Shown here: piece by piece, positions 9,135 to 17,037 of the stretch
How positions within the stretch are numbered: position 1 is the first letter of the stretch
How the letters are laid out: each line of letters starts with the position of its first letter
From: Pseudomonas viridiflava
GTDB lineage: Bacteria; Pseudomonadota; Gammaproteobacteria; Pseudomonadales; Pseudomonadaceae
Direction: 5' to 3'
DNA length: 64,000 bases
Assembly: GCF_900590755.1 (NCBI RefSeq)
Contig: NZ_UUOC01000032.1
Span: forward strand, 62,001 to 126,000
Notes under the pieces: model-generated
Databases searched by the model: none
Told to the model about the DNA's origin: nothing
What the model saw: only the letters and a program-made list of their open reading frames with translations
Program-made: the position numbers and the translations under genes

Positions 9135-9833
9135 TTACCTCGCCAGGGCTTTGTTGAATCGCCTGGCCAGCAGGGCACCGAGGCCCATCAGCAGCAGCGA
9201 AAAGGCCAGGTACACCACCGAGGCGACCAGAAAGGATTCAAAGGTGCGAAACGTGTAGTTCTCCACTTCACGGGTGGCGTAGGTCAGCTCCATCACGCCG
9301 ATGGCCATGGCCAGACTGGTGTTCTTGAACAGCAGGACCGTGTGGTTGATCAGCGACGGCAGACAGTTACGCACGCCCTGCGGCAGGATCACGTAGCGCA
9401 TCGAACGCACATAACCCATGCCCAGCGCTCGCGAAGCTTCGGTCTGCCCGGACGGAATGGCGCGCAGACCGCTGCGGATGTCTTCGCTGAAGTACGCCGC
9501 CTGACACAGCCCGAGGGCGATGATCGAGAACATGTATTCGGTGTTGTAACCGGCCAGCCAGACCTGGGTCGACGTGGAGAGCAGGGTCGGGATGCCGAAA
9601 TACCAGAGCATCAATTGCACCAGCGTCGGCACGTTGCGGTGGTAGGACACATAAGCGGCGACCAGGCCGTTGGCGTACTTGTTGCCGGTCAGGCGCACCG
9701 TCACCAGGGCCAGCGCCAGTAGCATGGCCAGGCACCAGGCGAACAACGCCAGTTGCAACGTCATTTCGATGCCCTTGACGATCAGCTCGGCGTATTCGCC
9801 GGTCAGGATCGGGGCTAGATCGAAGTCATTCAT
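9135..9833 (-). CDS. polar amino-acid ABC transporter permease 1
   Basis: A 232-residue inner-membrane protein with the EAA loop TEASRALGMGYVRSMRYVILPQ and the family N-terminal pattern (NVPTLVQLMLWYF). ATG 9833 is preferred over the in-frame TTG at 9839 because AGGGA lies 7 bases before it. Pairs with permease 2. A 100-base gap separates it from the upstream dehydrogenase gene, but no terminator is visible, so co-transcription is likely. Confidence 0.92.
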   Translation of the reverse strand: MNDFDLAPILTGEYAELIVKGIEMTLQLALFAWCLAMLLALALVTVRLTGNKYANGLVAAYVSYHRNVPTLVQLMLWYFGIPTLLSTSTQVWLAGYNTEYMFSIIALGLCQAAYFSEDIRSGLRAIPSGQTEASRALGMGYVRSMRYVILPQGVRNCLPSLINHTVLLFKNTSLAMAIGVMELTYATREVENYTFRTFESFLVASVVYLAFSLLLMGLGALLARRFNKALAR

Positions 9834-9936
9834 GGTCAATCCCTATCGGCATTGGTAGGGGCAGAAAAAATGCCAGGCATTGGCCTGGCCAAGGAGCGCA
9901 TTGACGGATCAGTCCGTTCTGGTCGCCGGGCTGAAT

Positions 9937-10689
9937 TCAGCCCTGATAATCCTGCGGGCGGGCCGTGGACAGGCCTCCGGGTACTTGCAGCGTCGGGGTG
10001 ATTTCCATGTGACCGATGTTGACGGCAACCGGCGCGGAGATAGCAAAGGCAATGGCGTTGGCAATGTCCGCCGCCACCGGTAATTCGAAGCCTTCGACGA
10101 AGCGCTTGTAGGTTTCTTCGGAGTCGCCATGCACATGAGCAAAAATGTCAGTGGCCACCCGGCCCGGGCAGATCTCGGTGACACGCACCCGTTTGCCGAA
10201 CGCATCAATGCGCAACTGACGGGAGAGCATGCTCACCGCCGCTTTGGTGGCGTGATAGGTCGAGTTGCCACCGAAGTTGTAGGCTGCGGCAATGGAGCTG
10301 ATGTTGATGATATGGCCGCTGTCGCGCTCCACCATCCCTGGCAGCGCCAGGCGAGCCAGATGCAACACCGCGCGCAGGTTGACGTCGATCAGGAAGTCGA
10401 TGCCTTCGGCGTCGGCGGCGAGGATCGAACCCGGGCGGTCGACACCAGCGTTGTTTACCAGAATGTCGAAACGCTGTTTGGCGAACAGTGCGGTGAGCGC
10501 TGGCAGGTCGGTGACATCGATGGCGTGGGCGATACAGCCCGTGCGTTCAGCCAGTTCGGCCAGTTTGTCGGCACTGCGGGCGATGGCGTGAACTTCAATG
10601 CCTTCCTGGCACAGGCGCTCGACCACTGCGGCACCGATACCGGAGGAAGCGCCCGTGACCAGCGCGGTTTTGTAGTCGGAAAATGGCAT
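9937..10689 (-). CDS. short-chain dehydrogenase/reductase (SDR), YdfG/3-hydroxy acid dehydrogenase-like
   Basis: A 250-residue classical SDR. The NAD(P) loop TGASSGIG is at residues 12-19, NNAG follows the fourth strand, and the catalytic Ser (NISSIAA) and Tyr-x-x-x-Lys (YHATK) are intact; PGRVATDIF is the usual post-catalytic motif. ATG 10689 is chosen because AGAGGT lies 7 bases upstream. First gene of the operon carrying the amino-acid ABC importer, so it may oxidise the imported compound (family members act on 3-hydroxy acids such as serine or on small alcohols). An ATA-N9-TAT palindrome lies about 130 bases upstream, shared with the pxp-type operon. Confidence 0.88.
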   Translation of the reverse strand: MPFSDYKTALVTGASSGIGAAVVERLCQEGIEVHAIARSADKLAELAERTGCIAHAIDVTDLPALTALFAKQRFDILVNNAGVDRPGSILAADAEGIDFLIDVNLRAVLHLARLALPGMVERDSGHIINISSIAAAYNFGGNSTYHATKAAVSMLSRQLRIDAFGKRVRVTEICPGRVATDIFAHVHGDSEETYKRFVEGFELPVAADIANAIAFAISAPVAVNIGHMEITPTLQVPGGLSTARPQDYQG

Positions 10690-10815
10690 GGCGTTGACCT
10701 CTGAATCCAATGGCTTACCGGTCTTTCCAGTGAGCGTTCAATACGGTGTGATGTTGCGGATGTATCGACTCTATCCAGCACACACCCTGACGACCAAGAC
10801 GGAATGACTGTGTGG

Positions 10816-10834
10816 CTATAAGCGTCTCTTATGA
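10816..10834. promoter_or_regulatory. NAC-box-like palindrome upstream of the SDR/ABC operon
   Basis: CTATAAG-CGTCT-CTTATGAC. The core ATAAG-N5-CTTAT is a perfect palindrome and fits both the LysR T-N11-A rule and the ATA-N9-TAT form known for the NAC regulator. It lies about 130 bases upstream of the SDR start. Three further copies stand at the pxp-type operon and around the NAC-like gene. Confidence 0.6.
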
Positions 10835-10877
10835 CGGAGGGTGGTGTTTGAAACAGGCTTGCGTTGGAATGCTATCC

Positions 10878-11060
10878 CTGTGGGAGATTCTATGTTCGCC
10901 TGCAATGCATATCTGTTGTGGGACCGGCCGGGCGGCGCTCCGCTTTAGCCGGGAAGAGGCCAGTACATCCACCCCATGTTTACTGTCTGAAATGCCGCCT
11001 TCCCGGCTAAAGCCGGTCCCACTAGAAAGTGCATTGCAGGCCAACATAGAATCTCCCACA
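10878..11060. repeat. nested palindrome: REPIN inside a longer inverted repeat
   Basis: The gap 10690-11083 holds, besides the operator at 10816, a REPIN at 10918-11022 enclosed by outer arms: CTGTGGGAGATTCTATGTT followed by CCTGCAATGCA on the left (10879-10910) and TGCATTGCAGG then AACATAGAATCTCCCACAG on the right (11030-11060). The left inner REP carries an extra block of about 14 bases (GGGCGGCGCTCCGC) splitting the usual CCGGCTTTAGCC. The whole can fold into one long stem at the end of the pxp-type operon. Confidence 0.85.
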
Positions 11061-11083
11061 GGGGGTCACAGTTAATCGCGCAG

Positions 11084-11851
11084 CTAACCCATCAACCGGC
11101 TGATCGGCACGATCTGCCCGCCCGCCGATTCGATTTCAGTGCGCACGGTGCGGGCCAGTTCCACCGCGCCGGGGGTGTCGCCGTGGAGCAGGATCGAGCA
11201 GGCATCGACCTTGATCACCTTGCCGCTGATGCTCGTCACGGTGCCGTCCTCAAGCAGCTGGCGAACCCGTTGCAGCACGGCGGCGGGGTCCTTGATCACC
11301 GAATTGGCGATCTTGCGCGGTACCAGCAGACATTCATCGTCATAGGCGCGATCAGCCAGAAAGGTCGTCGCGACCCGCAGATTGCACTGGCTGGCAGCGG
11401 TTTCAATGGCGCGGCTGCTGGATGAGCTGACGATGATTTCAGGATCGAACGCCGCTACGGTGCGGATCAGCTGCGCCGCCATGTCGGCATCTGCCGCCGC
11501 CATATTGCCCAGCGCACCATGAAAACTCATATGCGTCATCTTGTGCCCGGCGACTTTGGCGATGGCCGCCAATGCCCCCAACTGGTAAGTCACGTAGGTG
11601 CACAGCTCTTTGATATCGATATTCATCTGCCGACGGCCGAAGCCCATCAGATCCGGGAAGCCGACGTGGGCGCCCAGATCGATATTTCTGGCTTTGGCCA
11701 ACTGCGCCGTGTTGTTCATGATCAGCGGGTCGCCAGCATGAAAACCGCAGGCCACGTTGGCCGAGGAAATGATCTCCATCAGCGCTTCGTCTTCGCCCAT
11801 GCGCCAGGCACCAAAGCCTTCGCCCAGATCAGCATTCAGGTCGATTTTCAT
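11084..11851 (-). CDS. pxpA: LamB/YcsF family protein, PxpA-like 5-oxoprolinase subunit
   Basis: A 255-residue cytosolic protein with the family opening DLNADLGEGFGAW, the SSANVACGFHAGDP block and GFPDLMGFGRR. PxpA works with PxpB and PxpC in ATP-dependent opening of the 5-oxoproline lactam to glutamate. One difference: where ordinary PxpA has KPHGALYN this protein has SFHGALGN, losing the Lys. Last gene of the six-gene operon, overlapping the carrier-like gene by 4 bases (ATGA). The presence of a biotin carboxylase in the operon suggests a substrate or mechanism different from plain 5-oxoprolinase. Confidence 0.85.
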   Translation of the reverse strand: MKIDLNADLGEGFGAWRMGEDEALMEIISSANVACGFHAGDPLIMNNTAQLAKARNIDLGAHVGFPDLMGFGRRQMNIDIKELCTYVTYQLGALAAIAKVAGHKMTHMSFHGALGNMAAADADMAAQLIRTVAAFDPEIIVSSSSSRAIETAASQCNLRVATTFLADRAYDDECLLVPRKIANSVIKDPAAVLQRVRQLLEDGTVTSISGKVIKVDACSILLHGDTPGAVELARTVRTEIESAGGQIVPISRLMG

Positions 11852-12261
11852 GGTTGCACCGCGTCAGTGTCATGGGGTGAAAGGCTGATCAACGGCTGGC
11901 CGTAACCGACCGTTTCACCGTCGGGCATCAGCACGCTGGCAACCTGACCGGCATGCTGGCTGCGCACGGGTAAAAGCAGATTGCCCACCGCCAGCAGTGC
12001 GACGAGCTGACCGATCTGGATGTCGCTGCCAAGCGGCGCCAGCACAATGCCGTCGTCCGGGTGGGCGTGCAACAGGCGACCTACGCCGCTGGCTTTGATC
12101 TGTAGAACGTCTGGCCCCGGCGTTACATCGGCAGTCTCGTTAAGCTGACCTGCCACACCGCGTTTCAAACTGAGCTTGAACCCCGGCTTGTCTATTTCTG
12201 CGCCGGACAAACCGGCTTCGGTCAGCTCTGTGACCAACTGGCGAATCTGTTCAATGTTCAT
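11848..12261 (-). CDS. biotin-carrier-like protein lacking the biotinylated lysine
   Basis: A 137-residue protein whose C-terminal 80 residues align without gaps to the biotinyl domain of the true carrier at 15293-15736: GSDIQIGQLVALL against GDKVEAGQTLAIL, and HAG-x-V...GQPL against KAG-x-V...GQPL. The biotin motif EAMKM is replaced by AVGNL, so the acceptor Lys is Asn94 and the protein cannot be biotinylated at the usual place. The N-terminal 40 residues also resemble the start of AccB. It sits between pxpC and pxpA in the operon. It may be a structural subunit or a decoy/inhibitor; it is not obviously decaying, since the frame is intact and coupled to both neighbours. Confidence 0.8.
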   Translation of the reverse strand: MNIEQIRQLVTELTEAGLSGAEIDKPGFKLSLKRGVAGQLNETADVTPGPDVLQIKASGVGRLLHAHPDDGIVLAPLGSDIQIGQLVALLAVGNLLLPVRSQHAGQVASVLMPDGETVGYGQPLISLSPHDTDAVQP

Positions 12262-12271
12262 GGTTCGCTCC

Positions 12272-13243
12272 TCAGCGCCGGGTCAGACCCTGCAGGGCCA
12301 CAAGACGGCGTACTTCGGCCAGATAAGCCTGGTTCTGCTCAAGAGCATCCAGTGCCTGGTCGTAACTGCATTCAATGAAGCGAATCCGGCTGCCAATCGC
12401 CGCCTGACCCAAGCGCCACAGGTCGGCTTCGATCACAGTGCCGAACTTTGGATAGCCGCCACTGGGCTGGGCATCGCGCATCTGGATGATCGGCTGGCCA
12501 CCGTGGGGCACTTGAATCACGCCGGGGACGATGCCGTGAGAGCGAATTTCCATCGCCTGTTCCGGCAGGACCGGTGTGCCTTCCAGACGAAACCCGTAGC
12601 GATTGCTCTGGGACGTGATCTTCCAGTCATCACGCCAGAACGAATCCCGTGAATCGGCCGTGAACGCCTTATATTCGGCAGCTGGCAGCACCCGCATGGC
12701 GGGCACACCGTCGATGCTCAAGGGCAGGGCATGGGCCGGGCTCAGCACGCCGAAATCCACCGGGCCGGTCAGTAAACCTGGCGCAGCGGCGTTGAGTTGA
12801 TCGCCTTGCTGCAAGGCTCGCCCCTGAAAGCCGCCAAATTCACCGCGCAGTTGAGTGCTGCGTGAATTGAGCACCACTGGCACGTCGACCCCGCCTGCCA
12901 GACACAGATAAGCGCGGCAACCCGACACGGGATGGTCGATGGTCAGCGTCTGGCCTTTGAAGCCCTGCATGACCCAGTTGGGTGGGAAGCCGATGCCATC
13001 CAGGCTTGAAGCGCAGGCAGCACCGGTGACGGCAAAGGCGCAGTCTTCAAGCAAGCGCACTTCGAAAGGGAATACCGGAATCTCGATGGCGGCAGCGTCG
13101 TCGGCATTGCCTAGCATAATATTGCCGGTGGCCACGGCCAGTGAGTCCATGGCGCCGGAGGTGCCCACACCGTAACCCAGGCTGCCAATCCGGCCCAGGT
13201 CCTGCACGGTCGCCAGGGCAGTGGAGGATAGAATCTCGATCAT
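12272..13243 (-). CDS. pxpC: PxpC / AHS2-type carboxyltransferase-family subunit
   Basis: A 323-residue protein beginning [20 protein letters not shown], the conserved opening of AHS2 (KipA/PxpC) proteins, with GVGTSGAMDSLAVATGNIMLGN, YLCLAGGVDVP and a C-terminal SDRYG-like block (SNRYGFRLEG) plus the HGIVPGVIQVPHGGQPI stretch. AHS2 domains form, with AHS1, the carboxyltransferase part of urea carboxylase and the 5-oxoprolinase complex. Its ATG overlaps the pxpB stop by 4 bases. Together with AccC and AccB in the same operon it can be read as part of a split urea-carboxylase-like enzyme. Confidence 0.9.
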   Translation of the reverse strand: MIEILSSTALATVQDLGRIGSLGYGVGTSGAMDSLAVATGNIMLGNADDAAAIEIPVFPFEVRLLEDCAFAVTGAACASSLDGIGFPPNWVMQGFKGQTLTIDHPVSGCRAYLCLAGGVDVPVVLNSRSTQLRGEFGGFQGRALQQGDQLNAAAPGLLTGPVDFGVLSPAHALPLSIDGVPAMRVLPAAEYKAFTADSRDSFWRDDWKITSQSNRYGFRLEGTPVLPEQAMEIRSHGIVPGVIQVPHGGQPIIQMRDAQPSGGYPKFGTVIEADLWRLGQAAIGSRIRFIECSYDQALDALEQNQAYLAEVRRLVALQGLTRR

Positions 13244-13911
13244 CGAATGATCCTCTCGATGCGAAAACGCAACAGATCACCCGGCTGCAACAGGGCCGGA
13301 GGGGATTGCTCGGGGTCGAAAAAGACCATTTCGGTACGGCCGATGGTGTTCCAGCCGCTGGGGCCTGCGGAAGCCGAAACGCCGGTCTGCACGCCGCCGA
13401 TGGAAACAGAACCTGCACCGATGCTCAGCACCGGGACTTTGCGCCGGGGTGTGGCAATCCGCGCATCCATGCCACCCAGGTAGCAATAGCCGGGATGGCT
13501 GCCCAGGGCGTACACCGGGTACAAAGGCTCACTGTGCAGATGGGCGATGGTTTCGATATCCAGGCCGGTATGAGCAATCACATCTTGCATGTGCGGGCCA
13601 TGCTCGCCGCCATACACCACTGGCAACTCGATGATCCGGCCTTGCAAGGGCAGGGGCTCGCTGGCATCCCAGGCTTGCAGCAGGCGCTCGGTCAACGCGC
13701 TCAAGTGGCGGGGCGGTACGTTGAAGGTCAGCATCAGGTTGTTCATGCCCGGCACCGACTCGCGGATTTCCGGCCATTGCGCCGTCTCCAGAGCCATGGC
13801 CCAGATCCGTTGCTGGGGGGCCAGGTCGAGGTCGCCGGGGGCTTCGAACAAAAGCGCGGTGGTGCCCAGCAGGCTGAGGGTCGGACGGGTTTCCGAAAGC
13901 GCAATGCTCAT
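13240..13911 (-). CDS. pxpB: PxpB / AHS1-type (KipI) subunit
   Basis: A 223-residue protein with the AHS1/KipI signature: [38 protein letters not shown], and [13 protein letters not shown] then [11 protein letters not shown]. The partner AHS2 protein follows immediately. The family interacts with PxpC to form the ATP-using 5-oxoprolinase, or with biotin carboxylase modules in urea carboxylase. ATG/stop overlap of 4 bases with accC upstream and pxpC downstream shows tight translational coupling. Confidence 0.9.
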   Translation of the reverse strand: MSIALSETRPTLSLLGTTALLFEAPGDLDLAPQQRIWAMALETAQWPEIRESVPGMNNLMLTFNVPPRHLSALTERLLQAWDASEPLPLQGRIIELPVVYGGEHGPHMQDVIAHTGLDIETIAHLHSEPLYPVYALGSHPGYCYLGGMDARIATPRRKVPVLSIGAGSVSIGGVQTGVSASAGPSGWNTIGRTEMVFFDPEQSPPALLQPGDLLRFRIERIIR

Positions 13912-15260
13912 TGCGGGCTCCGTTGCTTTAACCAGTGTTCAAGATGATGGATGTCGACGCCGCCCGCGCAGAATGCCGGGTCGTCGAGGATGTCCCGGTG
14001 CAAGGGGATATTGGTTGAGATGCCTTCTACATACAGCTCGCTCAATGCCAGCCGCATGCGCGCCAGGGCTTCTTCACGGGTTGCGCCGTGGCTGATGACC
14101 TTGGCCACCATCGAGTCGTAATACGGCGGCACGCGGTAGCCGGTAGTGACGTGGGAATCAACCCGCACACCAAAACCGCCGGGTACTTCCCAGCGGGTGA
14201 TTTGCCCAGGCGTCGGCATGAAGGTCAGCGGGTCTTCGGCGTTTATCCGGCACTCCAGGGAGTGGCCGTTGGTGAGGATGTCTTGCTGACGCAGTTCGAG
14301 TCGTTCGCCACGGGCCATGCGCAATTGCTGCTGGACGATGTCGATGCCCGTGGTCATCTCGGTGACCGGGTGCTCGACTTGCAGGCGCGTGTTCATTTCG
14401 ATGAAAAAGAACTGGCCGTCTTCATAAAGGAATTCAAAGGTGCCGACCCCGCGATAGCCGATTTGCTGACAGGCTTTGACGCAGCGCTCGCCGACATGGG
14501 CTATCAATTGCGGGTCGATGCCCGCTGCCGGGGCTTCTTCAAGGACCTTCTGGTGACGGCGCTGCAAGGAACAGTCGCGGCTGCCCAGCCACACTGCATG
14601 ACCGAAGGCGTCGCACAGCACCTGGATTTCCACATGACGCGGATGGCCCAGGAATTTTTCGATGTACAGCTCGGGGTTGCCGAACGCCAGTCGTGCTTCT
14701 TCACGGGTCAGGGCAATGGCATCGAGCAGCTCGGCTTCCTGCTGAACCACACGCATGCCGCGACCGCCACCACCACCGGCGGCTTTGACGATGACCGGAT
14801 AACCGATTTCACCAGCAACGGCGAGGATGGCTTGCGGGTCACTGGACATGCTTGAATCCGGCCCCGGCACGCAGGGCACACCGGCTTCACGCATGGCGCG
14901 CTTGGCGGCTACTTTGTCGCCCATGGTGCGAATGCATTCAGCACTGGGCCCAATGAACGTCAGGCCTGCCGCTTCGATACGCTCGGCGAACTCGGCGTTC
15001 TCCGACAGGAAGCCGTAACCGGGATGGATCGCCTGGGCGCCGCTGACTTGCGCGGCGACCAGCAAGGCGGTTTGATTCAGATAACTCTGGGTCGGCGCAG
15101 CAGGCCCGATGCATAAGGCTTCATCGGCCTGGGTAACGTATTGCGCATGGCGGTCGGCTTCGGAGTAGACCGCCACGGTTTTCAAGCCCAGACCACGACA
15201 GGCGCGCTGGATACGCAGGGCAATTTCGCCGCGATTGGCGATCAGCACTTTATCGAACAT
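13908..15260 (-). CDS. accC: biotin carboxylase (AccC-like)
   Basis: A 450-residue ATP-grasp enzyme of normal AccC length. Visible are the N-terminal [30 protein letters not shown], the glycine-rich ATP loop [14 protein letters not shown], the catalytic block [22 protein letters not shown] and the C-terminal ECRINAEDP. It carboxylates biotin on a carrier using ATP and bicarbonate. It is probably not the housekeeping acetyl-CoA carboxylase subunit, because it lies in an operon with pxp genes and a dedicated carrier rather than in the usual accBC pair alone; this is inference. Starts 32 bases after the accB stop. Confidence 0.93.
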   Translation of the reverse strand: MFDKVLIANRGEIALRIQRACRGLGLKTVAVYSEADRHAQYVTQADEALCIGPAAPTQSYLNQTALLVAAQVSGAQAIHPGYGFLSENAEFAERIEAAGLTFIGPSAECIRTMGDKVAAKRAMREAGVPCVPGPDSSMSSDPQAILAVAGEIGYPVIVKAAGGGGGRGMRVVQQEAELLDAIALTREEARLAFGNPELYIEKFLGHPRHVEIQVLCDAFGHAVWLGSRDCSLQRRHQKVLEEAPAAGIDPQLIAHVGERCVKACQQIGYRGVGTFEFLYEDGQFFFIEMNTRLQVEHPVTEMTTGIDIVQQQLRMARGERLELRQQDILTNGHSLECRINAEDPLTFMPTPGQITRWEVPGGFGVRVDSHVTTGYRVPPYYDSMVAKVISHGATREEALARMRLALSELYVEGISTNIPLHRDILDDPAFCAGGVDIHHLEHWLKQRSPQ

Positions 15261-15292
15261 TGCAGGTACCTAAATGATGCGAGCCAGGCGAA

Positions 15293-15736
15293 TCAGCCCA
15301 GTCGGAATAACGGCTGACCGGCTTCAACCTCGGTGCCGCCGCTGGCCAGAATGGCTTCAACGACACCGGCCTTAGGGGCCTTGAGCGGATGAAACATCTT
15401 CATGGCTTCGAGAATGGCCAGCGTCTGCCCGGCCTCAACCTTGTCGCCGATCTGCACAAAAGGTGCTTCGCCCGCAGCCGGCGTCAGGTGCAGTACGCCA
15501 TACAGGCTGGCCTTGACCTCGCCGCCGCCCGGGGCAGGGCTTGGCGCTTTTGACACCACCTTTGGAACGGCCTTGCTCGCTACATTTTCTGTAACTGGGG
15601 TCGGTGCGCTGTGCACGGCACCCGCTGCACTGTCCTTGAACAAGCGCAGAGTGCTGTCGCCTTCCGTCAGGCTCAGTTCGATCAGGTCGGACTCGGCCAG
15701 CAACCCGATCAGTGCCTTGATGCGTTCTTGATCCAT
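15293..15736 (-). CDS. accB: biotin carboxyl carrier protein (AccB-like)
   Basis: A 147-residue carrier. Residues 1-35 are the AccB-like helical start, 40-75 a Pro/Ala/Lys-rich linker, and 78-147 the biotinyl domain with EAMKM, acceptor Lys113. First gene of the operon accB-accC-pxpB-pxpC-carrier-like-pxpA. The promoter region holds a palindromic operator about 100 bases upstream, overlapping the 3' end of the regulator gene. Confidence 0.92.
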   Translation of the reverse strand: MDQERIKALIGLLAESDLIELSLTEGDSTLRLFKDSAAGAVHSAPTPVTENVASKAVPKVVSKAPSPAPGGGEVKASLYGVLHLTPAAGEAPFVQIGDKVEAGQTLAILEAMKMFHPLKAPKAGVVEAILASGGTEVEAGQPLFRLG

Positions 15737-15828
15737 ACCCTTGCCCTTACCTTTACAGCGTGTCGTATTGAATGGAGTTCAATCTAACGAGGGCTGCGCG
15801 GGACCGCCAAGACGGTTTGGCTGTGGGG

Positions 15829-15848
15829 TGATAAGGCGGGCTTATGAC
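15829..15848. promoter_or_regulatory. NAC-box-like palindrome upstream of the accB-pxp operon
   Basis: TGATAAG-GCGGG-CTTATGACC. The core ATAAG-N5-CTTAT is perfect (ATA-N9-TAT). It lies about 100 bases upstream of the accB start and overlaps the stop codon of the LysR gene. Confidence 0.6.
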
Positions 15849-16750
15849 CCTGCAGTCGTGCGCATTTCTGCGATTAACTCCAGCAGAATCGCTTTGACCG
15901 CCTGGGCGGGGACCGACAAGGGCAAGTGGCCTGAAAGGCACAAAGCCAGTGGCGCCTGGATCTCGGGCTGGACGATGCGCAGCATGCGCGCGCCTGTAGC
16001 GGTCACCAGTACCTTGGCCGCCGATTCGGGAAGGATGGTCGAGCCGAAACGTTCGGCCACTGCTGAAGTCAGCGTCGCCGAAGACTCCACCTCGGCCACC
16101 ACGTTGGCGCTCAGGCTGATGCTGACGAAGGCTTCGTTCACCAGCTTGCGCATGATGTTGTAAGGCCGGGGCAAGAGCATTTCCATGCTGGCCAGGTCGG
16201 CGAGGGCTATTTCATCCTGTTCACCCAGGTGCTCTGCGGCGCTGACCAGGTACAGATTCTCCCGCAACAGCGGTACAAAACTCAGGCCATGCACTTCGCG
16301 TCCGCCGTACAACACGGCCATGTCCATACGGCCGTTCATGATCAGTTCACTGAGGGTCGTGCCGAAGTTTTCGTTGAGGTACAGCAAAATCCCCGGATAG
16401 CGCTCGCGAACCCGACGCAGCAGCGGCAGTGACAAAGTGGACGCAGCAGTGCCTGGCGCCAGCCCTACCGATACCTGCCCGGACAAGGCATGACCGGTGT
16501 CATTGACGTCACTGATAGCCTGCTCGCACTGACGCAGAATGTGCTGCGCGTGCCCGTACAAAACCTTGCCTGCTTCGGTGGGTGTGACGCCGCGTTTGGT
16601 GCGGATCAGCAATTGTTGGTGCAGCTCGGCTTCCAAAGTCGCCAGCTGTTGGCTCAAGGCCGGTTGGGCGATATGCAGCACATCGGCGGCCTGGGTCAGG
16701 CTGCCGATATCAACGATTTTTACGAAGTACTTCAGGCGACGAAGATTCAA
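15842..16750 (-). CDS. nac: LysR-type regulator, NAC-like
   Basis: A 302-residue LysR regulator. The N-terminal winged-helix (LRRLKYFVKIVDIGSLTQAA, then AQPALSQQLATLE and LLIRTKRGVTPTEAGK) and the start of the effector domain (LSGQVSVGLAPGTAAS) closely resemble NAC, the nitrogen assimilation control protein of enteric bacteria. The start is TTG 16750, which gives the family N-terminus; no ATG fits. It lies directly upstream of the accB-pxp operon on the same strand and divergent from an aminotransferase. A sigma-54-like element precedes it (16790-16805) and palindromes of the NAC-box form flank it. Expected role: switching the neighbouring operons on under nitrogen limitation. Confidence 0.85.
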   Translation of the reverse strand: MNLRRLKYFVKIVDIGSLTQAADVLHIAQPALSQQLATLEAELHQQLLIRTKRGVTPTEAGKVLYGHAQHILRQCEQAISDVNDTGHALSGQVSVGLAPGTAASTLSLPLLRRVRERYPGILLYLNENFGTTLSELIMNGRMDMAVLYGGREVHGLSFVPLLRENLYLVSAAEHLGEQDEIALADLASMEMLLPRPYNIMRKLVNEAFVSISLSANVVAEVESSATLTSAVAERFGSTILPESAAKVLVTATGARMLRIVQPEIQAPLALCLSGHLPLSVPAQAVKAILLELIAEMRTTAGS

Positions 16751-16789
16751 AAGGCTTGCTCATGGGTGGGCGGGCAACTGCATGGAGTT

Positions 16790-16805
16790 AGCAAAAGGCA
16801 GGCCA
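16790..16805 (-). promoter_or_regulatory. candidate sigma-54 promoter (-24/-12) for the NAC-like gene
   Basis: Read on the minus strand: TGGCCTGCCTTTTGCT. The GG and GC doublets are exactly 10 bases apart, as needed for sigma-54, and TGGC and TTGCT match the consensus; the two middle positions of the -24 box (usually AC) do not. Transcription would begin near 16778, about 28 bases before the TTG start. In enterics nac is sigma-54-dependent. Confidence 0.45.
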
Positions 16806-16853
16806 TGGGCGGGAATTGGTTCGACAGGTTCGTGGCGCATCCCTGGCGCTTAG

Positions 16854-16873
16854 CTATAAGGCTTTGTTATGAC
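16854..16873. promoter_or_regulatory. NAC-box-like site in the nac/aminotransferase divergent region
   Basis: CTATAAG-GCTTT-GTTATGAC: ATA-N9-TAT with one mismatch in the inner palindrome (G for C). It lies about 100 bases upstream of the regulator start, so it could serve autoregulation. Confidence 0.5.
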
Positions 16874-16960
16874 TTGCCGATTTCGAGCCTGCCTCCAGCC
16901 GATTTCGTGCCGCAAAGCCTCGGATGATCCATTGTGGTGCGCCAGTGCCCTCTGGCCGGT

Positions 16961-16978
16961 CATAAGGACTTCCTATTA
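16961..16978. promoter_or_regulatory. NAC-box-like site upstream of the aminotransferase
   Basis: CATAAG-GACTT-CCTATTA: ATA-N9-TAT with one inner mismatch. It lies 60-100 bases upstream of the aminotransferase start, a suitable position for an activator. Confidence 0.5.
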
Positions 16979-17037
16979 ACCCAGAACGAAACTGTCTTAT
17001 CTGCGGTTGGATGCAGACTCGTAACGTAGGGCCTCGA

